Source: Nitrospirota bacterium | Lineage (GTDB): Bacteria; Nitrospirota; Thermodesulfovibrionia; Thermodesulfovibrionales; Dissulfurispiraceae | NCBI GenBank assembly: GCA_040752355.1 | Contig: JBFMHE010000003.1 | Span: 1 to 64,000 of the forward strand | Length of the DNA: 64,000 nucleotides | Direction of reading: 5' to 3' | Shown here: in pieces, positions 57,191-64,000 of the stretch | Numbering within the stretch: the first letter of the stretch is position 1 | How the letters are laid out: every line of letters starts with the position of its first letter | Notes under the pieces: generated by a model | Databases searched by the model: none | The model's input: the letters and a program-made list of their open reading frames with translations, nothing else | Told to the model about the DNA's origin: nothing | Position numbers and translations under genes: made by a program

Positions 57191-57532
57191 ATGGTGAGGC
57201 CAACAGGTAATCAGAGTATCGAGGAACAGATTTTAATAGATGTGAAAAAGGTAATTAAGGACATAGGTGGTGACAGCATCCTTAGAATTGTTCTCTACGG
57301 CTCAAGGGCGAGAGGAGATTATGATGCCATATCTGATATTGATGTGGCGGTCATCGTCCGTGGTTTGACCAGAGAGCTCAAAACGAAACTGCTCGATGCC
57401 GTGGCAGAGGTGGAATTGAGATATCTTGCTCCGCTTTCAATGCTCGTTCTCGACGAAAAGGATTTCGAGTTTCTTAAAAAAAGGGAGAGAAGGATAGCGC
57501 TTGATATTGAAAAAGAAGGAATTCTCCTATGA
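57191..57532 (+). CDS. Second MNT nucleotidyltransferase-domain antitoxin
   Basis: 113 residues: VLYGSRARGDYDAISDIDVAV has the GSRARGD and DxD motif of small nucleotidyltransferases. It overlaps the following HEPN gene by 4 bp. With the pair just upstream this makes a tandem array of two MNT/HEPN modules in one operon. The two MNT proteins differ in their active loop, so they are not recent copies. Confidence 0.85.
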   Translation: MVRPTGNQSIEEQILIDVKKVIKDIGGDSILRIVLYGSRARGDYDAISDIDVAVIVRGLTRELKTKLLDAVAEVELRYLAPLSMLVLDEKDFEFLKKRERRIALDIEKEGILL

Positions 57533-57936
57533 CTGAAGAGAACAAGAAGGAGAATATCAAAGATGAACTGCAGCGGGCCTCACAGGCATTGCAAGCCGCT
57601 GACCTTTTGTTTGAGAAGGGATTATTAAACGATGCAGTCTCACGCTTATACTATTTTCTGCTTCATACCATAAGGGCGCTTCTCCTGACGAAGGGGCTTG
57701 AACCGAAGAGCCACGAGGGAGCCTTGAGGACCTTCGGGCTTCATTTTGTGAAGGAAGGAATCTTTGCCGCAAAAGACTCCCATGTGTTTTCAAAAATGAT
57801 GAAACTCAGAGAGGAAGCCGATTATAATCCTGCTTATGTTTTTACAAAAGAGGATTTTGCGGAGTTTAAGGATGAGTCACTGGTATTGTCGGATAAAATA
57901 AGGGTGTATCTGAGAGAAAGAGGGTACCTTGCATGA
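57529..57936 (+). CDS. Second HEPN-domain protein (MNT partner)
   Basis: 135 residues of HEPN type: DAVSRLYYFLLHTIRALL, then KSHEGALRTFGLHFVKEG, and KLREEADYNPAYVF at the place of the R-x-H-like motif. This is the broad substrate-binding HEPN group (REEADY) rather than a typical HepT RNase. It may be toxin or a nucleotidyltransferase partner. Overlap with the MNT gene shows that they work together. Confidence 0.8.
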   Translation: MTEENKKENIKDELQRASQALQAADLLFEKGLLNDAVSRLYYFLLHTIRALLLTKGLEPKSHEGALRTFGLHFVKEGIFAAKDSHVFSKMMKLREEADYNPAYVFTKEDFAEFKDESLVLSDKIRVYLRERGYLA

Positions 57937-58029
57937 CAGGGGCTTGCCGGCCTGTCAGCAGGAACATCCCGGCGTCCCAAACGCATAAAGAGCAAACCTG
58001 ATCCGTTGTCTCATCAATCACCAGCATCC

Positions 58030-59391
58030 ATGAGCCTCTCCTGCTTCAAGGCCTATGACATTCGCGGGCATGTCCCGGACGAACTTAGTGAGGAGCTCGC
58101 CTGCCGCATCGGTTTGGCCTATGCCGCAGAGATCGATCCGAGGATTGTTATCGTCGGGCGGGACGTACGCCTGGAAAGCCCCCTGCTGGCAAATGCTCTC
58201 GTCAAAGGCCTCAACGATGCCGGCGTGGAGGTAATCGATATCGGTCTGTGCGGTACTGAAGAGGTGTATTTTCAGACCTTCCACCGGCAAGCGGAGGGGG
58301 TCGGCGGCGGCATCATGGTCACGGCGAGCCACAACCCTAAAGGGCATAATGGCATGAAGCTGGTGCGCGAAGGCTCACGGCCCATCAGCGGAGACAGCGG
58401 CCTGTTTGCGATCCGCGATCGAATCGAGCAAGGACAGCTCCCTGTCTCTGCCGGCCGCGGCGTGACCATCGCGGAAGGCGACAAAACCGCCTATATCGAC
58501 CACCTGCTCACCTATGTCGACCGCACCGCCCTCACGCCGCTGAAAATCGTCGTTAACCCGGGCAATGGCAGTGCAGGTCCGGTGATGAGGCTCTTGGAGC
58601 GCCGGCTCCCCTTCGAGGTCATCTATCTCCACGAAAGGCCTGACGGCAACTTCCCGCACGGCGTGCCCAATCCGCTGCTGCCCGAAAACCGTGAGGTGAC
58701 CTCCAGGGCGGTGCTTGAGCACGGCGCCGACCTCGGCACCGCCTGGGATGGCGATTTCGACCGATGCTTTCTCTTCGACGGCCAGGGCCGCTTCATCGAG
58801 GGCTACTACCTGGTAGGATTGCTTGCGGAGGTCATGCTGGCCAAGCATCCGGGGGCCAGGATCATCCACGACCCGCGCCTCACCTGGAATACCATTGATC
58901 AGGTGCGCGCAGCGGGAGGGACGCCGGTCCAATCCAAGACAGGGCATGCCTTCATCAAGGAACGCATGCGCCTCGAAGACGCGGTCTACGGCGGGGAGAT
59001 GAGCGCGCACCATTACTTCCGCGACTTTGCCTACTGCGACAGCGGCATGGTACCGTGGCTCCTGATCGCCGGACTGATGTCGCGCACAGGCCGCTCCCTG
59101 GCCGATCTGGTCGAGGCGCGCATGACGGCCTACCCATGCAGCGGAGAGATAAACCGGAGAATCACCGATCCGTCTGCTGTTCTCGGAGAGGTAGAAAGCA
59201 GGTATGGGAAAAGAGCGGTATCCGTGGATCATACAGACGGGCTCAGCATGGAGTTCGGTGAATGGCGGTTTAATCTGAGGCGTTCGAATACCGAGCCGGT
59301 GGTCCGGCTCAATGTCGAAGCGCGGGGAGATGCGTCGTTAATGAGAAGGATGACCGATGAGGTGCTTGGGCTCATCGATATGAGGAGCTGA
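58030..59391 (+). CDS. manB: Phosphomannomutase/phosphoglucomutase
   Basis: 453 residues from ATG 58030; a TTG at 58006 would add eight codons, and neither has a strong ribosome site. The phospho-Ser loop is [18 protein letters not shown], the metal loop [13 protein letters not shown], the sugar loop [13 protein letters not shown], and [11 protein letters not shown] binds phosphate. It converts mannose-6-P to mannose-1-P, which fits with manC just after it, and with GDP-fucose synthesis. It is of the AlgC/CpsG group, so glucose phosphates may also be used. Confidence 0.92.
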   Translation: MSLSCFKAYDIRGHVPDELSEELACRIGLAYAAEIDPRIVIVGRDVRLESPLLANALVKGLNDAGVEVIDIGLCGTEEVYFQTFHRQAEGVGGGIMVTASHNPKGHNGMKLVREGSRPISGDSGLFAIRDRIEQGQLPVSAGRGVTIAEGDKTAYIDHLLTYVDRTALTPLKIVVNPGNGSAGPVMRLLERRLPFEVIYLHERPDGNFPHGVPNPLLPENREVTSRAVLEHGADLGTAWDGDFDRCFLFDGQGRFIEGYYLVGLLAEVMLAKHPGARIIHDPRLTWNTIDQVRAAGGTPVQSKTGHAFIKERMRLEDAVYGGEMSAHHYFRDFAYCDSGMVPWLLIAGLMSRTGRSLADLVEARMTAYPCSGEINRRITDPSAVLGEVESRYGKRAVSVDHTDGLSMEFGEWRFNLRRSNTEPVVRLNVEARGDASLMRRMTDEVLGLIDMRS

Positions 59392-59393
59392 CC

Positions 59394-60815
59394 ATGAAGG
59401 CGATAATCCTTGCGGGAGGGTCAGGCACAAGACTCTGGCCGCTCTCCAGGAAGAACTATCCGAAGCAGTTTTTGAAATTGAGCGGTGATACATCGCTTCT
59501 GCAGCAGACCATAGAGAGACTGAAAGGAGCGGTCCTGCCTGAAGGTATCGTCGTCATGACAAACAGCACCTATAAGTTCCATGTGCTGTCAGACCTCCAG
59601 GCCCTCACCCCGGAATTCCCGATTCCGGGTGCTAATATCGTCCTCGAGCCTGCAAGCAGGAATACGGCCCCGGCCATTGTCCTGGGGGTCAAACACTGCA
59701 TGGAGCGACTCGGATGCCGTGAGGACGAGGTTGTATTTGTTTGCCCGTCGGACCACATAATCAAATCAGTCGATACATTCAGGGAGCATATCAGCCAGGC
59801 CGAAAAAATAGCTGCAGAAGGAAAGATTGTCACCTTCGGGATAAAGCCGGAGAGGCCGGAGACAGGATACGGGTATATTAAAACCGTCAATCAGCAATCG
59901 GCAATCGGCAATCAGCATTTTCTAAAAGTAGAGAGATTCATAGAGAAGCCGGATATCGAAACAGCAACAAAATACCTTAATGAGGGCGGCTACTACTGGA
60001 ATTCGGGGATGTTCGCATTCAGTATCGGCGCGATCATAGAGGAGCTCAAAAAGCATGCTCCTTCGGTAATGGAAACGTTCGAGATGCCCCTTGATGCAAT
60101 GGTTTCGACCTTTGACCAGATGCCCGCTATATCCATAGATTATGCGGTCATGGAAAAATCGGACAGGGTCGTTACACTGCCTCTTGATGTGTACTGGAAC
60201 GACATCGGCTCATGGGATTCGCTCTATGATGTCCTGGATAAGGATGAAATGGGAAATGTGAAGAAAGGCGATGTCCTGTCGATAGAGACAAGGAACAGCC
60301 TGATAATCGGCAACAAGAGAATCGTCTCGACAATAGGACTTGATGATTTCCTCGTAATCGAGACAGACGATGCGCTGCTTGTTGCCAAAAAAGGCGATTC
60401 TCAGAAGGTGAAGGATATAGCGAGCAGCTTAAAGGAGCAGGGCAGAATCGAAGCGGAGGAGCATGTCACCACGTACAGGCCATGGGGCAACTACACCGTG
60501 CTCGAAGAGGGGCCGAGATACAAGATAAAGAGGATAGTAGTAAAGCCAAAAGAGAAGTTAAGCCTTCAGATGCACTATCACAGGTCCGAACACTGGGTGG
60601 TTGTAAAAGGAACAGCCAAAGTGATGATAGGCGGCAAGGAAATAATCATTCATGAAAACGAATCAGCGTATGTCCCCAAGTCGACGCTCCACCGGCTCGA
60701 GAACCCGGGCAAAGTGCCCCTGGAGATCATCGAGGTGCAGAATGGCGAGTATGTGGGGGAGGATGATATTGTGAGGATGGAAGATAGCTACGGAAGGGAT
60801 AAGGAGCAAGGATGA
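59394..60815 (+). CDS. manC: Mannose-1-phosphate guanylyltransferase / mannose-6-phosphate isomerase
   Basis: 473 residues, bifunctional type II PMI. The N-terminal pyrophosphorylase has [36 protein letters not shown] and NSGMFAF; the C-terminal cupin has [38 protein letters not shown] with metal His, and [18 protein letters not shown]. It makes GDP-mannose for gmd. A short stretch [12 protein letters not shown] near residue 163 is extra to the family and encoded by degenerate aatcagcaatcgg repeats. Confidence 0.95.
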   Translation: MKAIILAGGSGTRLWPLSRKNYPKQFLKLSGDTSLLQQTIERLKGAVLPEGIVVMTNSTYKFHVLSDLQALTPEFPIPGANIVLEPASRNTAPAIVLGVKHCMERLGCREDEVVFVCPSDHIIKSVDTFREHISQAEKIAAEGKIVTFGIKPERPETGYGYIKTVNQQSAIGNQHFLKVERFIEKPDIETATKYLNEGGYYWNSGMFAFSIGAIIEELKKHAPSVMETFEMPLDAMVSTFDQMPAISIDYAVMEKSDRVVTLPLDVYWNDIGSWDSLYDVLDKDEMGNVKKGDVLSIETRNSLIIGNKRIVSTIGLDDFLVIETDDALLVAKKGDSQKVKDIASSLKEQGRIEAEEHVTTYRPWGNYTVLEEGPRYKIKRIVVKPKEKLSLQMHYHRSEHWVVVKGTAKVMIGGKEIIIHENESAYVPKSTLHRLENPGKVPLEIIEVQNGEYVGEDDIVRMEDSYGRDKEQG

Positions 60816-61927
60816 AACGTGCACTTATAACGGGTGTTACGGGACAGGATGGAGCGTACCTCGCGGAGTTCCTTTTAAGTAAAGGATACGAAGTACATGG
60901 AATAAAGAGACGGAGCTCTCTTTTCAATACTGATAGAATTGACCATCTCTACAAGGACCCCCATGAAAAAGATGTGCGGTTCAAACTCCATTATGGAGAT
61001 ATGACCGATTCCACCAATCTGATAAGGATTATTCAGGAGGTCCAGCCGGATGAAATATATAATCTTGCTGCCCAGAGTCATGTCAAGGTCTCTTTCGAAA
61101 CCCCTGAATACACGGCAAATGCCGATGCCCTCGGAGCGCTTCGCTTGCTTGAGGCGATACGCATACTGAACCTCGAGAATAAGACAAGATTCTATCAGGC
61201 ATCCACCTCCGAACTGTACGGTAAGGTCCAGGAGATGCCCCAAACGGAGCAGACCCCTTTCTATCCACGAAGCCCCTACGCTGTAGCTAAGCTTTACGCT
61301 TATTGGATTACGGTTAACTATCGTGAGGCTTATAATATGTATGCCTGCAACGGTATTTTGTTTAATCATGAGTCACCGATACGCGGTGAGACTTTTGTTA
61401 CTCGTAAAGTTACCCGTGCGCTGGCGCGTATACGTCTCGACCTGCAGGACTGCCTCTATCTGGGCAACCTCGATGCGAAGCGCGACTGGGGACATGCCAG
61501 GGACTTTGTGGAGGCGCAGTGGTTGATGCTGCAGCAGGATATGCCTGAAGATTGCGTCATTGCTACCGGTGAGCAGCATTCCGTTCGTGACTTTGTTAAT
61601 GCAGCAGCAAACGAGCTGGGTATTACTCTTGAGTGGCGTGGCAGCGGTATTGATGAAAATGCCATTATTGTTTCGGTACAACATAATGAGCATTCCTCTC
61701 TAAAGCCGGGCAAGACTATTGTTAAGATAGACCCGCGCTACTTCAGGCCCACGGAGGTGGAGACGCTGCTGGGTGATTCGAGTAAAGCAAGAGAAAAGCT
61801 CGGCTGGAGACCAAAAGTGACTTTCAATGAGTTGGTTGCTGAAATGGTTCGAGAGGACCTCAGGGCGGCAGAGCGGGATGAGCTTATAAAGCGCCATGGA
61901 TTCATTTCGTGTGATTATCACGAATAG
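60812..61927 (+). CDS. gmd: GDP-mannose 4,6-dehydratase
   Basis: 371 residues. [20 protein letters not shown] (NADP-binding), [51 protein letters not shown] (Thr/Ser-Glu and Tyr-Lys active residues), and [21 protein letters not shown] with RDWGHA. It turns GDP-mannose into GDP-4-keto-6-deoxymannose. 4-bp overlap with manC and 12 bp before fcl. The 3' half has more T/A-rich codons than the 5' half. Confidence 0.96.
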   Translation: MKRALITGVTGQDGAYLAEFLLSKGYEVHGIKRRSSLFNTDRIDHLYKDPHEKDVRFKLHYGDMTDSTNLIRIIQEVQPDEIYNLAAQSHVKVSFETPEYTANADALGALRLLEAIRILNLENKTRFYQASTSELYGKVQEMPQTEQTPFYPRSPYAVAKLYAYWITVNYREAYNMYACNGILFNHESPIRGETFVTRKVTRALARIRLDLQDCLYLGNLDAKRDWGHARDFVEAQWLMLQQDMPEDCVIATGEQHSVRDFVNAAANELGITLEWRGSGIDENAIIVSVQHNEHSSLKPGKTIVKIDPRYFRPTEVETLLGDSSKAREKLGWRPKVTFNELVAEMVREDLRAAERDELIKRHGFISCDYHE

Positions 61928-61939
61928 GAAGTGCTATTA

Positions 61940-62989
61940 GTGGAACCTGATTCAAAAATATACGTTGCCGGACATCGGGGACTCGTCGGTTTTTCTCTTA
62001 TGCACCGACTAAGTGGTGCCGGTCACAGCAATATTGTCACGCGGACGCATGCGGAACTGGACCTCAGGGATCAACGTGCGGTGCAGCAGTTCTTCGAGAG
62101 AGAAAAGCCCGAATACGTTTTCCTCGCAGCAGCCAAGGTGGGGGGAATCCTCGCAAACAGTACCTATAAAGCAGAATTTATTTATGATAACCTCATGATA
62201 GCCTCAAATATCATACATTCAGCTTATGAGTGTGGAGTTAAAAAACTTTTGAATCTAGGCTCCTCGTGCATCTATCCGAAGCTTGCTCCCCAACCGATGA
62301 AAGAGGAGCATCTCTTGACAGGGAGCCTAGAACAGACTAACGAACCGTATGCCATTGCAAAAATTGCAGCTATAAAACTCTGCCGGTACTACAACGAACA
62401 GTATGGAACAAGTTTCATTTCTGTAATGCCGACAAACTTGTATGGACCAAATGATAACTTTAATCTAGAAACAGCGCATGTGCTTCCTGCGCTTATAAGA
62501 AAGTTCCACCTTGCGAAGCTTTTAGCGGAGAAGAGATATGATGAGATCAAAAGAGACCTTCAGAGATTTCCTGTCGGCTTTCAGTCTGCTATCAGCCATG
62601 ATTTTGAGCTTGTTCTAAATAAGCTAGGCATTTTTGCAGACCGTGTTGTCCTCTGGGGCAGCGGAGAGCCTTATAGGGAATTTTTGTATATAGATGATCT
62701 TGCTGATGCCTGTGTGCATTTAATGAAAAAATTCGATTATAAGGATATTGGAGAGTTTGTAAACGTTGGTTCAGGAGAGGATATAAAGATAAAAGAGCTC
62801 GTCGGTTTAGCTAAAAGCTTAGTAGGCTTTGAGGGAAGAGTAGAGTTTGATACAACAAAACCGGATGGCACCCCTAGGAAACTGTTAGATGTAAGCAGGA
62901 TAGAAATGCTGGGATGGAAGCCGAAAGTAAGCTTGTCCACAGGAATACAAACTACCTATAAGTGGTATTTAGAGTCTCTAAAAAAATGA
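61940..62989 (+). CDS. fcl: GDP-L-fucose synthase
   Basis: 349 residues from GTG 61940, 8 bp after aggaag; the GTG at 61931 lies in that site. VAGHRGLVGFSLMHRLSGAG (NADP-binding), NLGSSCIYPKLAPQPMKEE and NEPYAIAKIAAIKLC (Ser-Tyr-Lys), MPTNLYGPNDNFNLETAHV. Compared with the usual fcl, about 25 residues (YDEIKRDLQRFPVGFQSAIS) are inserted before the substrate loop. It completes GDP-L-fucose, for surface polysaccharide. Confidence 0.92.
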   Translation: MEPDSKIYVAGHRGLVGFSLMHRLSGAGHSNIVTRTHAELDLRDQRAVQQFFEREKPEYVFLAAAKVGGILANSTYKAEFIYDNLMIASNIIHSAYECGVKKLLNLGSSCIYPKLAPQPMKEEHLLTGSLEQTNEPYAIAKIAAIKLCRYYNEQYGTSFISVMPTNLYGPNDNFNLETAHVLPALIRKFHLAKLLAEKRYDEIKRDLQRFPVGFQSAISHDFELVLNKLGIFADRVVLWGSGEPYREFLYIDDLADACVHLMKKFDYKDIGEFVNVGSGEDIKIKELVGLAKSLVGFEGRVEFDTTKPDGTPRKLLDVSRIEMLGWKPKVSLSTGIQTTYKWYLESLKK

Positions 62990-63066
62990 ATTTGTTGTTC
63001 GGGCTCGAAAGATTTATTAACCCGGCGACAAAACAGTGAGCTTAGGAAGTATGACAGAATATAAGT
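62990..63066. other. Gap before the IS630-type transposase
   Basis: 77 bp, probably containing the left end of the insertion element. I cannot fix the terminal inverted repeat, as the right end is outside the window. Confidence 0.3.
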
Positions 63067-64000
63067 ATGGAGAAGTTAGATGCACGAAGGTTCAATCAAG
63101 AGACGCAGTACCAGCTACGGAGGCAAGTAGTACGGCTCCGCGAGCGGGGGATGAAATACAAGGAAATAGCTGAGATAGTCGGCATAACATACAACCATGC
63201 TCGAACGATTTACAAGCGATATGAACGTGGAGGACTACAGGCAATCGCCAAGCGTAAACGGGGGCGGCGGTTGGGTGAACATCGGACCTTATCGGCAGGG
63301 CAGGAGGCTGCGATACAAGGGATGATACAAGATAAGACACCCGACTCCTATGGTATGCCGTATGCGTTATGGAACAGAGAGGCAATCCAGCAGTTGATAA
63401 AGAGGCAGTATGGGATAAAGATGCCGATCCGAACCGTGGGAGATTATTTAAGGCGGTGGGGATTTACTCCTCAGAAGCCGTTAAAGAGGGCCTATGAGCA
63501 GGACCCTGGGGCGGTGCAGCGGTGGTTAGATCATGATTATCCGAAGATAGCTGCACGAGCCAAAGCAGAGGGAGCGTCCATGCACTGGTGTGACGAGACG
63601 GGTCTCAGAAGTGATGAGAATCGGCGCAGAGGGTATGCGCCCAGAGGGAAGACTCCGGTCGTCCACATAAACGTTAACCGAAAGAGTGTCAGTATGATTT
63701 CGGCAATTACCAATCAGGGCAAGGTACGGTTTATGGTGCTTGAGAGCGGCATCACGGTGCCTCTTCTGATTACGTTTTTAGAGCAATTGCTCAAGGATGT
63801 AGAGCAGAAGGTATTTGTAATTCTGGATAATCTCAGGGCGCACCATAGCAAAGAAGTAAGGGAATGGGCAGAAAAACATAACAAGAGAATAGCATTGTTC
63901 TATCTGCCGCCGTATTCACCGGAGCTGAATCCTGACGAATATCTTAATGGAGATATGAAGGCAGCGGTTCTGTCAGGGACACCTGCACGGAGCAAACGCG
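63067..64000 (+). mobile_element. IS630-family transposase, partial at window end
   Basis: An ORF from ATG 63067 stays open to the window edge (311 codons). It begins with a helix-turn-helix segment (MKYKEIAEIVGITYNHARTI), then LIKRQYGIKMPIRTVGDYL with a winged part, and a DDE core: MHWCDETGLRSD, VFVILDNLRAHHSKEV, and YLPPYSPELNPDEY with the third acid. RRWGFTPQKPLKR and PELNP are the IS630 family signs. All visible motifs are intact; the C-terminus and right end lie outside. It closes the polysaccharide locus. Confidence 0.9.

Noticed and set aside
58006-58029. TTG start eight codons before manB
   Set aside because: The family begins at about [12 protein letters not shown], and the ATG at 58030 fits better; the choice is not certain.

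Overview
The window comes from a moderately GC-rich, Gram-negative-type bacterium. It carries lptE, a DsbD-type disulfide reductase, lipoproteins, a Rhs/YD-repeat protein and nucleotide-sugar capsule or LPS genes. The blocks rpmH-yidD-yidC-mnmE and leuS-lptE-holA-rpsT, class II (B12-dependent) ribonucleotide reductase and the style of many proteins fit Nitrospirota or a deltaproteobacterial-type lineage; this is inference, as there is no rRNA in the window.

Layout. 1-7.5 kb: accessory region with the tail of a REP-associated (Y1) transposase, a broken small ORF, a 1990-residue secreted YD-repeat/adhesin-like fusion and a secreted protein with a C-terminal S74 autoprocessing chaperone domain. 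7.7-24 kb: housekeeping genes: rpmH, yidD, yidC, mnmE, a parvulin lipoprotein, DUF3024, mnmA (interrupted by an in-frame TGA that looks like selenocysteine), MOSC and MoaB, dsbD, leuS, lptE, holA, rpsT, a deoxyhypusine-synthase-like protein with a ferredoxin, and a TetR regulator with its palindromic operator.

24.4-39.2 kb: a 14.8 kb defence island inserted in a tRNA-Leu(CAA) gene. It is bounded by a 42-bp direct repeat (one mismatch) made of the 5' half of that tRNA, and an integrase remnant lies next to the left repeat. Cargo in order: AbiEi/AbiEii type IV toxin-antitoxin, a complete Wadjet JetABCD operon, a sigma-region-2-like protein of unknown role, and a SIR2-APAZ plus short Argonaute pair (SPARSA type).

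39.2-53 kb: core genome again: CDF transporter, tgt, a sensor kinase, nrdJ with candidate NrdR boxes, dCMP deaminase, a DksA-like protein, a PIN-domain remnant, rmuC, a LOG-family protein and trpEGD. 53.2-63 kb: a surface polysaccharide locus. It begins with a small NusG paralogue (RfaH-like) and an ops-like element in the long leader, followed by a UDP-glucuronate epimerase-type gene, ugd, two tandem MNT/HEPN toxin-antitoxin pairs, and manB-manC-gmd-fcl for GDP-L-fucose. 63.1 kb to the end: an IS630-type transposase cut by the window edge.

The strongest leads are the probable selenoprotein MnmA with a SECIS-like hairpin, the tRNA-bounded defence island, the specialised NusG paralogue paired with an ops sequence, the missing rnpA in the rpmH-yidD locus, and compact palindromic elements, one of them inserted in frame inside tgt.
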